Positions 32,753 to 41,971 of a DNA stretch of 64,000 nucleotides are shown piece after piece. This DNA is from a virus. Numbering within the stretch: position 1 is the stretch's first letter; each line of letters begins with the position of its first letter. Location: the IMG/VR virus record IMGVR_UViG_3300010399_000036, positions 1 to 64,000 of that record; one strand, 5' to 3'. The notes below the pieces were generated by a model. It was given only the letters and a program-made list of their open reading frames with translations. It did not search any database and was not told where the DNA came from. The position numbers and the translations under genes are program-made.

Positions 32753-33292
32753 ATGGCTTATCTTAATCCAAGGGCAGGGCTGGCTAGGGAGTCAGCCTAT
32801 GGCCCACTAACAAATGCCGGAGCGCCGGGCGCGGGAACAGACGAGGTCCAGACCATAACGTTCGGCGGGACGCCTACCGGCGGGACATTCAAGTTAAAGT
32901 TTGGCCCATTTAAGACCGCGGCAATCTCATGGTCCGCAACCAACAACACGCTCAGAGATAATGTTGATGCGGCTTTGGAAGCGTTGCCAAACGTCGGGAC
33001 CGGAAACGTCACGGTCGCGGTAGGAACCATGACCGCCGGGGTTGGAACATTAACTGTCACAGGTGCGGGAACACTAGCGAAGAAGGCGTTAGCTCTGATC
33101 ACGGTTGCTAGCAACAATCTTACGGGTACAGCGCCAACGATCGAGATCGAAGAAACGACTCCGGGCGTGAGCGCGACTCATCGCGGAGCTCCTAAAGGCG
33201 CAAAGCTGGTTGATACCGACAACGGTGTTGACTACATCAACACCGGCACGGCAAGCGCGCCAACATGGACCAAGACAGGAACTCAGACGTAA
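32753..33292 (+). CDS. Putative capsid decoration protein
   Basis: 179 residues, GTAAGGAGGTCC before the ATG. Gly/Thr-rich and strand-rich, with TITFGGTPTGGTFKLKFG and an Ig-like repeat pattern, ending GVDYINTGTASAPTWTKTG, a common C-terminal motif of phage virion proteins. Position right after the capsid gene suggests a decoration or cement protein. Inferred from location and composition. Confidence 0.6.
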   Translation: MAYLNPRAGLARESAYGPLTNAGAPGAGTDEVQTITFGGTPTGGTFKLKFGPFKTAAISWSATNNTLRDNVDAALEALPNVGTGNVTVAVGTMTAGVGTLTVTGAGTLAKKALALITVASNNLTGTAPTIEIEETTPGVSATHRGAPKGAKLVDTDNGVDYINTGTASAPTWTKTGTQT

Positions 33293-33693
33293 AGTGTCCG
33301 GTCTGCGGGGCTGCTCACACAGCTTGTGGTGGTCCCGCCAAATTGAGATACCCGCCTGTCGGGTGGGAAGGCGAGTGGATCGCTACAGAGGAACCAGTGC
33401 TAGTAACGTCCTTAAGGAGAACAAACGTGAGCGCAGGAGACTTTATTGCCGAAGAAGACATCTTCATCGACCGCGATGGCAAGGTTGTCGAAAAGAAGGA
33501 CGCGCAAACGAAGCTGGCAAGTAAAGGTGCCCGCGTGTCCCCTGAAGATGTTGAGAAATATGGCCTTCGTTCTTCTGCCGCGGTATTGGAGACCAAGCCA
33601 AGTGAAGAGGCTGAAGCGGCGCCGCTCGTTAGAGACACACCACCACCCGCAGAGAAGAAACCCAGCGCAAAGAAGGGCAAAGAAACAGCGTGA
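33265..33693 (+). CDS. Head-region protein with N-terminal zinc-knuckle
   Basis: 142 residues; the ATG at 33265 lies within the end of the decoration gene. N-terminal CPVCGAAHTACGG probably binds zinc; the rest is acidic then Pro/Lys/Ala-rich (APLVRDTPPPAEKKPSAKKG), likely disordered. Short head proteins with this C-P-x-C-G start occur between capsid and connector genes in several siphoviruses. Role unknown. Confidence 0.6.
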   Translation: MDQDRNSDVKCPVCGAAHTACGGPAKLRYPPVGWEGEWIATEEPVLVTSLRRTNVSAGDFIAEEDIFIDRDGKVVEKKDAQTKLASKGARVSPEDVEKYGLRSSAAVLETKPSEEAEAAPLVRDTPPPAEKKPSAKKGKETA

Positions 33694-34154
33694 GCGACGT
33701 AACTGACAGAGAAGCCGCCTTTGAAGAGTTGGTTCGATTGGCCCAACCGGATGCCCTGCCGAAGCTGTCAGAGGATGAACTTGAGGCGATTCTTGATCGC
33801 AACCAGCGGGCTCAGAGATGGACCGCGATGACGGCATTAACAGTTGGCCAAACGCTAATGCCAACTGTTCGCATGGGTCGGGTCTTCCGAGTCACGCAGG
33901 AAGGAATTACCGGAAGCGCGGAGCCAACATGGCCTACCGGGAGCGAAGAAGCGGTTGTTGACGGGACCGCAATCCTCATTAATTCAGGAGTGGATTTTGA
34001 GAACGTTTATGACGTTAGAAGCGCAGCGGAAGACTGCTGGGCCTTGAAAGAGCGTAAGGCTGTCCAGCTTTCAGTGGCGGGCGAGAGCCTAGACCACGTG
34101 GCCCAACAATGCCGGGAGCAAAGAAAGTCTTTCGCGTCAGTGTTGATAGCATAG
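33690..34154 (+). CDS. Head-tail connector-type protein
   Basis: 154 residues from GTG, overlapping the previous stop (GTGA). Helical N-terminus (AAFEELVRLAQPDALPKLSEDELEAILD) and a C-terminal helical part ending VAQQCREQRKSFA match the general layout of phage head-tail adaptor proteins, with a central strand-rich TGSAEPTWPTG insert seen in virion proteins. Assigned from order in the operon. Confidence 0.6.
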   Translation: MSDVTDREAAFEELVRLAQPDALPKLSEDELEAILDRNQRAQRWTAMTALTVGQTLMPTVRMGRVFRVTQEGITGSAEPTWPTGSEEAVVDGTAILINSGVDFENVYDVRSAAEDCWALKERKAVQLSVAGESLDHVAQQCREQRKSFASVLIA

Positions 34155-34166
34155 GAGACCGTGTTA

Positions 34167-34517
34167 ATGAGAAGCGAAGTTGGTCAGGCATATGACGAAG
34201 TACGAACAGCGGTGGCGGAAATCGCCACAGATATTCTTGCCGACAACTGCCGTCTCATCGTTGGTGAAACGCAATATCGAAACGTGCCGTGTCAGTTCGG
34301 AGGAGGCTCTGGAAACATGGATGGAGCGCCTTATCGAATCAAGTTTGCATGGGGAAGTCCCGCAGTAATTGGCGCAACGGCGATAGTTGACGCAATACCA
34401 GGGCGCTCTCATCTTACGTTGCAGTTAGTCGAGCCAATTGATTCGTCTACGGGTATTTGGCAGGAGTGGCGTGCTACCTCTGGACCAGCTTTTGGAAGAG
34501 TAGATGTCGGGCTTTAA
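34167..34517 (+). CDS. Putative head-closure/neck protein
   Basis: 116 residues from the ATG at 34167, chosen because AGGAG lies 8 nt upstream; GTG at 34161 is too close to the site. Strand-rich C-terminal half (PYRIKFAWGSPAVIGATAI, then HLTLQLVEPIDSSTG) and small size fit a head-closure protein in this position. No strong motif. Confidence 0.5.
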   Translation: MRSEVGQAYDEVRTAVAEIATDILADNCRLIVGETQYRNVPCQFGGGSGNMDGAPYRIKFAWGSPAVIGATAIVDAIPGRSHLTLQLVEPIDSSTGIWQEWRATSGPAFGRVDVGL

Positions 34518-34977
34518 CGTCAAGGGTGAGAGAAGGCTCTTTGAAGCAATTGACCGACTCATTGAGGTCGTAAGCGATCAGCGAAAGCGGGGCTGGCAAA
34601 AGAACGTAGACGTCAGGCTCGACTTTCAGCGCCGCCACATGGATACGGAAGCGGCCGGCGGCTGGACACCTCTCAATGATGAGTATCGATTGCAAAAGGT
34701 TGAAGACGTTGGCGCGATTCCGATCCTTCAGTACACGACGCACATGTATCGCTCTTTGACTGAGGAACGAGCGCCAGATTACGTCCGTGAAGAAAGTGCA
34801 GATAGTTTGAAAGTCGGCACAAGTGATTTCAAGGCGCGACTGCACCATGAAGGGCGAGGACGGCTGCCGAGACGCGAAGTGATAGTAATAACCGACGCAG
34901 AAGGACGCCGGCACCTTGAGGTAATCGAAGAGAATTATGCAGGCATCGCGCGCAATCTTGGTTTCAGGGTGATTTGA
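34504..34977 (+). CDS. Phage virion morphogenesis protein (gpG-like/tail completion)
   Basis: 157 residues, overlapping the previous gene by 14 nt. Pattern RRLFEAIDRLIEVVSD, then GGWTPLNDEYRLQK and ILQYTTHMYRSLT, which matches the W-x-P-L-x4-Y-x3-K and tail-completion layout of PF05069 (phage virion morphogenesis). It should act at the head-tail joint. A good family match by motif. Confidence 0.75.
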   Translation: MSGFNVKGERRLFEAIDRLIEVVSDQRKRGWQKNVDVRLDFQRRHMDTEAAGGWTPLNDEYRLQKVEDVGAIPILQYTTHMYRSLTEERAPDYVREESADSLKVGTSDFKARLHHEGRGRLPRREVIVITDAEGRRHLEVIEENYAGIARNLGFRVI

Positions 34978-35330
34978 TGAACGACGCTGTTAACAGATTC
35001 ATTCATGAGATGGGCGCAACCTACGCCGAAGAAGGCGACCGTGACGTATCTCCTATTCTGTTTAAGGCTGATGACGATCCTGCGGGAATGCTCTTTGAGC
35101 TGACGCTGCCGAAAGGTGAGCCACATCCTTACTGGCGCGTCCGTGAGCGCGAGATGACAGCGGCAGAAATTAACGGGCTGGCGCAGATGAAGACAGAGCA
35201 ATCTCTAAGAGTTGAGCTCTTGTCGTTGAGCGCTGTTAAAAATGTGGGCTCGTTATTCAGCTTTAGGGGTTACGTTTACAACGCGCGGCTGCGCGATAGG
35301 TGGAATTTCAGCTTTGACAGGGTGGCCTGA
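34974..35330 (+). CDS. Hypothetical protein, paralogue of the broken gene at 45664
   Basis: 118 residues, ATGATG start overlapping the previous stop. The segment FELTLPKGEPHPYWRVRERE and the ending FRGYVYNARLRDRWNFSFDRV are echoed by the frameshifted gene at 45664-46057. No domain known. Its place among connector genes suggests a structural or assembly role, but a mobile accessory gene is possible. Confidence 0.6.
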   Translation: MMNDAVNRFIHEMGATYAEEGDRDVSPILFKADDDPAGMLFELTLPKGEPHPYWRVREREMTAAEINGLAQMKTEQSLRVELLSLSAVKNVGSLFSFRGYVYNARLRDRWNFSFDRVA

Positions 35331-35863
35331 TGGCAGAGAACGGGCCTTGGGATTCAGAGATCACACAGCAGTTCATTGAGCCATTACTTGACAACTTAAT
35401 AGCAGTCCTACAAGCGGGTGAAGCGGCGGTCCATACGGAAGTAAACGGTGGTGAGCCAATGCCCGCATATAAGCGCTGGCCCATTAGCCGCTGGGTACCG
35501 TTGGTGCTTCCGGGAGTTTCCCCGTATCCGTCCTGTAGCGTGATTCCGGGACGGACGCGAACACACAAGGACGAAGACGGTAAAAGCATCGATGAGGGAC
35601 ACGGAGTTGAAATTTTTATTGAAGACGTGGGCGGGAATCCAGATGTTCTGGCCCGCTCAGTGATAAGGCGAGTGCGAGCAGCGCACATAATCATTGAACG
35701 CGCGCCGTTATCGGCCCTATTCAATGGCTTTTCGAGGGACCTGAGTCAACTACCCTATTGGGATATTGATCACGATTACGCTCAGTTCATCATTGACAAG
35801 TCAATTTACAAGCAGAACGGAAGTTTAATCATTACGTTCACCGGACTGATGGAGAAAACCTAA
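35330..35863 (+). CDS. Putative tail terminator/completion protein
   Basis: 177 residues, stop-start overlap (TGATGG). N-terminal helix with FIEPLLDNLIAVLQAGEAAV, central strand-rich region with PYPSCSVIPGRTRTH and VEIFIEDVGGN, final DYAQFIIDKSIYKQNGSLIITFTGL. This layout and its place before the tail-tube genes fit a tail terminator; the family call is by position. Confidence 0.55.
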   Translation: MAENGPWDSEITQQFIEPLLDNLIAVLQAGEAAVHTEVNGGEPMPAYKRWPISRWVPLVLPGVSPYPSCSVIPGRTRTHKDEDGKSIDEGHGVEIFIEDVGGNPDVLARSVIRRVRAAHIIIERAPLSALFNGFSRDLSQLPYWDIDHDYAQFIIDKSIYKQNGSLIITFTGLMEKT

Positions 35864-36301
35864 ATGGCTACAGAAGAAAAGGCGATCACAGCAGCAGGCA
35901 TCACTGGCGCAAATCGCGCGGGTGAGGCCATGCTCAGGCGACACGGCGTTGATCCGGCGAAAGTGGGCGAGGAAGAGATCGAAAAACTTCGCAAGCTTGG
36001 AATTGACGCCGACACTTACGAGCGCAAAGCCCTGACGTGGGCTGGGGCTATTCAGGAGTTTGGCAAACCGATTGGCCCACGTTTGTATAACGAGGTTCAT
36101 GTCGCTGCCTTTGGCCCTGTTCCTCCCGGTAAGAATGACATCAACCTTATGTCCCTCGAAGACAAGTGGATGAGTCCGCGTAAGGATGACGAGACGGACG
36201 AGGACTTTGAGGCTCGAAAAAAGAAATTCAGCGCGCGCCGAAAGCGCGTTCATGATTTGATAGCTGCCGCAGAGCAAGAAGTCGCGAAGGGAGTCAAATA
36301 A
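35864..36301 (+). CDS. Hypothetical structural-region protein
   Basis: 145 residues starting directly after the preceding stop. Helical and charged (GANRAGEAMLRRHGVDPAKVGEE) with a C-terminal basic helix (EARKKKFSARRKRVHDLIAA). No family recognised; conserved gene order suggests a tail assembly role. Confidence 0.55.
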   Translation: MATEEKAITAAGITGANRAGEAMLRRHGVDPAKVGEEEIEKLRKLGIDADTYERKALTWAGAIQEFGKPIGPRLYNEVHVAAFGPVPPGKNDINLMSLEDKWMSPRKDDETDEDFEARKKKFSARRKRVHDLIAAAEQEVAKGVK

Positions 36302-36922
36302 ATGGCAGGACTAGCTGACGGCTGGGCAACCAGCGAACTTCATCGAGGGTTCGGTCAACTGTGGATCAATCTCGCCACGCTGGCCACAGACGCGGTGTTA
36401 ACGATTGATTTTGCGACTGGAAACCCGGACGCGACTGCCAACCCGAATGGCATAAGCGCGGGCTACACAAACGAGGGCTGGGAGTTTGCGACTTCGCCGA
36501 CATTCGATGAGATTCGCGTTGACGAAGAGGAAGACCCGGTGTCTGACTTCATCACGGCCAATGAGACAACTATCACTGGTCAGATGCGGCAGATCTTAAA
36601 TCTCTCACGTCTTCAAAAATTCCTCCCCGGTTCGGTGTATACAGCGCCTACGGGTACGCCGACGCAGATCACAAAGCTTACGGGCGGTGGACTCGCAACC
36701 TTCTCTTACTATACAGCAGCGCTTATATGGCCCGACCCCAACGATCCAGATGTGTTCTGGGCTGTGACTTTGTATCGCGTCCTCAACCGTGGCGGTTTGA
36801 CTTTTGGAGTAGGCCGCACAAAGGACTCCGCTGCCGGCGTTACCTTGACGGGACGCGCTGTTTCAGGCCGTACCGCAGGCGATCGCGTATACGCAATTGT
36901 GCGCTACGAGGATCTAAGCTAA
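36302..36922 (+). CDS. Putative major tail (tube) protein
   Basis: 206 residues. Strand-rich with GWEFATSPTFDEIRVDEEEDPVSDFITANETTITGQ, the usual tube-protein pattern where an antiparallel sheet (EIRVDE...) is followed by an E-T-T-I-T-G-Q strand, and ends VYAIVRYEDLS. It directly precedes the tail chaperone pair, the standard place for the tail-tube gene. Confidence 0.75.
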   Translation: MAGLADGWATSELHRGFGQLWINLATLATDAVLTIDFATGNPDATANPNGISAGYTNEGWEFATSPTFDEIRVDEEEDPVSDFITANETTITGQMRQILNLSRLQKFLPGSVYTAPTGTPTQITKLTGGGLATFSYYTAALIWPDPNDPDVFWAVTLYRVLNRGGLTFGVGRTKDSAAGVTLTGRAVSGRTAGDRVYAIVRYEDLS

Positions 36923-36945
36923 GCCCAACTACTTTTTAACAACCC

Positions 36946-36992
36946 GTGCCGTCGGCGTCCTGAAAAGGATTAGCTTGGCGGCACTTCTTTTT
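36946..36992 (+). terminator. Hairpin element 1 before the tail chaperone gene
   Basis: GTGCCG (36946-36951) pairs with CGGCAC (36979-36984), with an inner TCCT/AGGA stem, and is followed by a T-rich run into the ribosome site. The arms GTGCCGTCGGCG and TGGCGGCA recur at 45145-45185, so this is one of two related copies. It may act as a partial terminator or a leader structure. Confidence 0.6.
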
Positions 36993-37006
36993 AGGAGAGA
37001 GAAGAA

Positions 37007-37552
37007 ATGACAGAACAATTGAAAGTGACCCCAATCGAAGAGATCGCAGAGAAGACAAAGGCGGTCGCTGAGGCAGAAGCTACAGATCCGGGCGAGTTGG
37101 TGGAACTTCCGAAGACTAAAATTGTGGTCCGTCTGAGACGCACGGACATCCAAGGCGATGCACTCACCGGCGGCTTGCCGCTGTCCTTAGTTGCCGCTGC
37201 GATGGGCGATCAATCTGAGACTGAGGAGATGACGCCCGAACTAATCAAAGAAGCAACGCGCGGCATGGTCTTCATGCGGCAGACGGTTGTTGAGAACTGT
37301 CTTGAGCCTCGCATTGGATTCGACCTGGCCGGCCGTGTTTCGTTTCTTAACAACTCGGGGCACGCAATCGCTCGTGTCCACAAGGAAGACTTTCAGTTCA
37401 TGTTCGCGTTCATCACGGGGCAGGAGGCTCGAGCCGCGCTGAATAAATTTCGTAACCGAAAAGAAAGACGAACTGCTGCTGCTGGCGCAAACAGCAAGAA
37501 GCGGCGGAGTTCGCACCAGTCTCCTCTTGAGCGAGTTATCGCCAAGCCTTAG
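37007..37552 (+). CDS. Tail assembly chaperone (gpG-like)
   Basis: 181 residues, AGGAGAGAGAAGAA before the ATG. Acidic N-terminus, core with VRLRRTDIQGDALTGGLPLSL and VENCLEPRI, ending FITGQEARAALNKF before a basic low-complexity tail. Position between tail tube and tape measure is that of gpG. The frame one base on is open over the last 110 nt and encodes better protein sequence, indicating a +1 frameshift that makes a longer GT product (see the next entry). Confidence 0.75.
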   Translation: MTEQLKVTPIEEIAEKTKAVAEAEATDPGELVELPKTKIVVRLRRTDIQGDALTGGLPLSLVAAAMGDQSETEEMTPELIKEATRGMVFMRQTVVENCLEPRIGFDLAGRVSFLNNSGHAIARVHKEDFQFMFAFITGQEARAALNKFRNRKERRTAAAGANSKKRRSSHQSPLERVIAKP

Positions 37553-37784
37553 TTCTAACCTAGTCAAGAACAAAGCGTTGGCGGTTGAGCTCGATCTGGC
37601 TTGTCAGTTCCTGCTGAACCGTCACGACATGGAGATCGAAAAGATGCGCTTGTCTATATGGGGAGACCCTAAGAACGCTGAACCAGAAACCCAGAATGGC
37701 GGTAAGCCAGCGACGAATCCGAAATTGGCCCATGCACAACAGCAAAAGCTGACCGCTAAAGAAATTATGAAGCGATATAAGTAA
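37443..37784 (+). CDS. Frameshift extension of the tail chaperone (gpT-like part)
   Basis: Open frame without a convincing start (a TTG at 37527 is inside it). From 37452 it reads VTEKKDELLLLAQTARSGG and continues through KALAVELDLACQFLLNRHDMEIE to a TAA at 37782-37784. A +1 slip at TTT-C (37448-37451, TTT to TTC) would fuse 148 residues of gpG to 110 residues here. The stop overlaps the tape-measure ATG. G/GT frameshift pairs are near-universal in siphovirus tails; a one-base sequence error is the alternative. Confidence 0.65.
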   Translation: MNFVTEKKDELLLLAQTARSGGVRTSLLLSELSPSLSSNLVKNKALAVELDLACQFLLNRHDMEIEKMRLSIWGDPKNAEPETQNGGKPATNPKLAHAQQQKLTAKEIMKRYK

Positions 37785-40700
37785 TGGCTGATCCGCTTAG
37801 ATTATTGTTCGAGCTTGATGCCGAGGGAGAACCGGCTGTCAAAGAGTTCAAACGCGTCCGCGCAGCCTTTGCCTCGGAGATTGAAAGCTTTAGGAAACTC
37901 ACCGCCTCGGCTGTGAAAACAAGCGTCGAAGGACCAGGCCAAAAAACCAGACCTAACGAGGGCGCCGCGCAAGCGGCAATCGCTACCAGCAAAACGATTA
38001 TCGATTCGCAACGCGAAGTTAATCGCCAAATCGAGGCGATGTGGGCCAATCGTGAGAAGGAACAAGCAGCGTCGTTAAAGCGACAGTCGGATCTATGGAC
38101 CAAGCATGAAGCCGCAAAGCTCGCTACTACTCGCCAAGCAGAGAAGCAAAGCGAGGCAGTTGTAGCAGCGTCGCAGGCAGCAAAGGACAAGGCCGCGAAA
38201 GCGTCCGCCGATAACTTTCTCAGGATTCAGAAACAGATCAACGCAGATGTCGCGAAAGCTAACGCTCAGGTTGCTGCCGATCAGATCCGCGCAGCACTTA
38301 CTGCCGCAAAGGGCACAGCCGACATCAGCGGCGTCGCATCGAAAGGAATTCGGGATCTCGCAGACAACGTCAACGTATTTATAGGCCAGCGCATTCCGTT
38401 ATTCGGAGGCGCCTTTCTTCGCGTCACTGATAACCTCAGAAACTTCAACGTTCAAACCGGCAATGTAGAGGCATCGACACTAAGGTTAGGCAGGGCAATA
38501 AATACGCTCGCGGTTGGAAGCGGCAAAAGCGCCGATGAGATCAAAAAGTTTCTGTCTGGCTTCAAGGATCTTGGAACGCAAACAGAAAAGGATGCTGCGG
38601 CCATTGAGTTCTTCGGAGCCGCCACGGCTCAGAAACTGCTCCCCGCGCTCGGTACGGCTGAAGCAGAAATGGCTGGGCTGACAGCGGCAACCGCAGAGGC
38701 CGGCGCCGGGTTGGGTGGTCTCATTGCCGCCACGGGGCCAGTCGGCTTCGCGGTCGCGGCGGTTGCGTTCCAGGTAGCCACGCTTGTCGTCGGAATCAAA
38801 CTGCTGTCCGACGTCGGTATAGACATTACTAAGCGGTTTTTTGATCTGGCGAAGTCGGCGGCAGGATTTCGTGGCGAGATGGTTGACCTAAGTCAGCAAT
38901 TAGGTATTTCAACCGAGACACTCAGCGCATTCGAGATATTCGCAAAAACCACTGGCGGCAACATTGGCAGTATCACCGCGGCGTTGGGAATCTTTCAACG
39001 AAAATTGGAAGAGGCGCAAGATCCTACAACTAAAGCCGGCCAAACCTTCTCCGAGTTGTCAGTTGATATTGGAGATACCGAAACCGCACTAAGACAAACT
39101 CTCACCGCTCTTGAGGCGATGCCAGAAGGGTTTCATCAGACCGCGACGGCGTTGGAGCTTTTTGGACGCGGAGGAAAGTCAATCCTTGCCGTTTTGAAAG
39201 AAATGGGCGGCAACCTCGACGCCGCAATCGAGCGCTTCCGCAAGATGGGGTTGATCATCTCGAGAGAGGACGCAGAAGCAGCCGACAAATTTAATGATCA
39301 ACTCACAATCTTGGAGCTGAAATTCCGGTCACTGTTGGGCCGCGACGTGATTCCCGCCGCCACCGAAGCCGTAGAAGAGTTCTCAAAATTCATTGATGAA
39401 AACCGCGAAGAGATCCGCCTACTCAATGAGATTCTCGGCACACTCGCGGGCGCTGTTGGTAGCTTATTCAAGGTGCTGCTGAACGAATTTCGATTCTTTC
39501 AGCCTGGCTTAGAATTCCACATTGACCTGTGGCACAAACTCGCCGACGCCATGAAGGCCGTCGCTAATGTCACTCCTGTACTGCCAGCGCCTACAATTCC
39601 CGAAACATTTACCGGACTAACACCTACTCCTTTGCCGGGTACTTCAGACTTAGCCAAGGCAAAAGAAGAAGCGCGATTAATACGCGCAGAAATCGATGAA
39701 GCGGTCAGGTTTGCGAACGAACAGGTTGACGCCATCGATCGCCAGTTAAAAGCCCGTGAAATAGCTCCCGCCGCAGCACTTGAGGCCGTTATAGCCACGG
39801 AGAAGGAAAAGACGCGCCTCGTAGTCGAGGGTTTAAGGAAACAAGCTGAAGCGCTCGATAAAGAGTTTGCGCTCGAGGCAGAGAAACGAGCAAAGCAGCT
39901 TCCTGTTGATGAAGAGGCCCAACGAAAGCGATTTGAGGGTGTGCAGGAGATCAATAACAAGATCCGCACGGCTGAAGATGCCTTTAGAAAACTGGAGGCA
40001 GATAAACGAACTGAGTTCCAGGCGCAAGAGTTACAACGTGAGCAAGCGCATCGCCGGGCGCAATTGGAAATCTTCAATAGCGCCCTAACTGATCAAATCG
40101 CCTCACTTAACCGATCAGCGCAGTTAGGTCGGATACCGAAGTTGGCGGCTGTTGATGCGACTATCGGAATTATCGAACAGCAATTCAAAGCGCGTCGGGA
40201 ACTACTGGAACGCGAACAAAGAGAAGCTGGCGCAGATGTCCCGTTGCGCCAGCGCATTGCTGATCAACTGAAGGATCTGGAGCAGCAGAAAACTATCGTT
40301 CTAAGAGAACAGAGCAATCGACGGGAAGACATTCTCCGGGAAGAGGCTCAAAACTCAATTGACATTCAATTGGCAACAGCAGACCGCATTTTGCGAATCG
40401 GGCAGATAGTTGACTCCTCACGCATAGCGTCGCTCAGGTTTTTCGCCGATCAGAGGATAAAATCTGAGGAGTCAGTGGCCCGCGCAATTCTTAAGATCCA
40501 ACTTGATGCACTTGAGCGAGAGGACGACGCAATAAGAGCGCGACTCACAGCGGCCACAACTGTTACTGACCCGCAGCAAAGAGCGAAGACAGAGGCCGAT
40601 CTTAATAACCAGTTAAAGATCAGTCAGGCTGAGCGAGAAGCGATTCAAAACGAAGGTAATCGCAGGATCGATGAGGCGAGACAAAAAGATCTTTCGAATG

Positions 40701-41971
40701 TTCGCAAGTATGCAGATGAACTGAAACGGATCGGAGAGCAAATAGCGGGCATAGAGCGGGATATTGCTGAAGAAGTCATCGAGTTGATGCGGCTGCACTT
40801 CGCACGCGGCAAAGACATCATCCGAGCACAGCGCGATCTCGAGCTAGCTGATGAAGCCGCGCGACATCAAAGAGTTACTGACTCGATTAAGGCCCAACAA
40901 TCAGAAGTAGATGAACAGATTCGGATTCTTGAGCAGCATCTGAAGGCTTTACGGATTGGAACTGACATAGAAATTGCTGAATTCGAAAGGCTAAAAGCAG
41001 CGCTCGAATCGCTGAAACAAAAACGAGCACAGTTGAACGCGCAACAAGAGGCTGAAGATAAAAAAACCAAAACTAAGACTGAGGTAATAACAACTGGCGC
41101 CGATGCTGACTTGGAACGTGAAGATCCCTCGAGTGGACGTAGTTTGTTCGGCGATGTATTTGCCAGCACCGTAAAGGATACCGGCTCTACCTTGGCCGGC
41201 TTTTCTGCTATGGCTGGCAGTATTTTTGACAACCTTAGCAAGCAAGCGGGTAACTTCGGAACGATACTCACAAGTGTCTTCTCTCAGTTAGGTGATGCTG
41301 TAGGAACAGTCGTTGAGAATTTCGTTAAGTTTGGAACAGCTGGAATTAGTTTTAAAAAGTTTGCCGTCGAAGTGATAGCGTCCGTTGCCAAGATGGCGCT
41401 TGTCAAATCATTTTTTGAAATTGCAGAAGCCGCTGCTATGTATGCGCTCTTTTGGTTTACTGGCAACCCAAAATTTGCTAAGTCAGCCACTGAGCATTTA
41501 ATAGCGGCGGCGGCGTACGCGCTAGTCGGTGGTGCCGCCGCTGGGATTGGAAGAGTTGCCGCCGGCCGATCTTTCCGCGATAACCAAGGAACGGCCGCTG
41601 CGGCGGTGAGTGGCGGCCAAGCGGACCCTCGCAATAGAGAGTTTCAGAATACAGGAGCAGTGGTCGAGTCTTCAAGCTCTGCGGTGCGTGAAGGATCGAG
41701 CGGCGGAATCCTCGGGCGTGTCTTCGAGGAAATAAACCAAGTTCGGCGGGAGGTGGCGGAGCGAGATGGTCAGAGAGAACGCATACTCGTCGCCGCCTTG
41801 GAGCGCAATACGCAAACCTTCTCGCAGTTCGGAGTAGAGGGTCACGGCGTTGTCGTTAAAAAGGGCGCAGGCGAAGCGTCGGCAGAAATTGCGGGCGCGG
41901 TTGTGACGCATTCAAATTCGAGCGGAGACTTCAACGAGACATTGCAAAGGAACCTGGGATTTGCTCGTTAG
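37784..41971 (+). CDS. Tape measure protein
   Basis: 1395 residues starting at TAATG. Long charged coiled coils (residues about 40-170 and 620-1110), a hydrophobic segment near 305-345 (GGLIAATGPVGFAVAAVAFQVATLVVGIK is its core), and a second hydrophobic region near 1185-1260. This is the standard profile of a siphophage tape measure, which sets tail length and helps DNA entry. At about 0.15 nm per residue the tail would be close to 200 nm. The last 4 nt overlap a leftward gene. Confidence 0.9.
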   Translation: MADPLRLLFELDAEGEPAVKEFKRVRAAFASEIESFRKLTASAVKTSVEGPGQKTRPNEGAAQAAIATSKTIIDSQREVNRQIEAMWANREKEQAASLKRQSDLWTKHEAAKLATTRQAEKQSEAVVAASQAAKDKAAKASADNFLRIQKQINADVAKANAQVAADQIRAALTAAKGTADISGVASKGIRDLADNVNVFIGQRIPLFGGAFLRVTDNLRNFNVQTGNVEASTLRLGRAINTLAVGSGKSADEIKKFLSGFKDLGTQTEKDAAAIEFFGAATAQKLLPALGTAEAEMAGLTAATAEAGAGLGGLIAATGPVGFAVAAVAFQVATLVVGIKLLSDVGIDITKRFFDLAKSAAGFRGEMVDLSQQLGISTETLSAFEIFAKTTGGNIGSITAALGIFQRKLEEAQDPTTKAGQTFSELSVDIGDTETALRQTLTALEAMPEGFHQTATALELFGRGGKSILAVLKEMGGNLDAAIERFRKMGLIISREDAEAADKFNDQLTILELKFRSLLGRDVIPAATEAVEEFSKFIDENREEIRLLNEILGTLAGAVGSLFKVLLNEFRFFQPGLEFHIDLWHKLADAMKAVANVTPVLPAPTIPETFTGLTPTPLPGTSDLAKAKEEARLIRAEIDEAVRFANEQVDAIDRQLKAREIAPAAALEAVIATEKEKTRLVVEGLRKQAEALDKEFALEAEKRAKQLPVDEEAQRKRFEGVQEINNKIRTAEDAFRKLEADKRTEFQAQELQREQAHRRAQLEIFNSALTDQIASLNRSAQLGRIPKLAAVDATIGIIEQQFKARRELLEREQREAGADVPLRQRIADQLKDLEQQKTIVLREQSNRREDILREEAQNSIDIQLATADRILRIGQIVDSSRIASLRFFADQRIKSEESVARAILKIQLDALEREDDAIRARLTAATTVTDPQQRAKTEADLNNQLKISQAEREAIQNEGNRRIDEARQKDLSNVRKYADELKRIGEQIAGIERDIAEEVIELMRLHFARGKDIIRAQRDLELADEAARHQRVTDSIKAQQSEVDEQIRILEQHLKALRIGTDIEIAEFERLKAALESLKQKRAQLNAQQEAEDKKTKTKTEVITTGADADLEREDPSSGRSLFGDVFASTVKDTGSTLAGFSAMAGSIFDNLSKQAGNFGTILTSVFSQLGDAVGTVVENFVKFGTAGISFKKFAVEVIASVAKMALVKSFFEIAEAAAMYALFWFTGNPKFAKSATEHLIAAAAYALVGGAAAGIGRVAAGRSFRDNQGTAAAAVSGGQADPRNREFQNTGAVVESSSSAVREGSSGGILGRVFEEINQVRREVAERDGQRERILVAALERNTQTFSQFGVEGHGVVVKKGAGEASAEIAGAVVTHSNSSGDFNETLQRNLGFAR

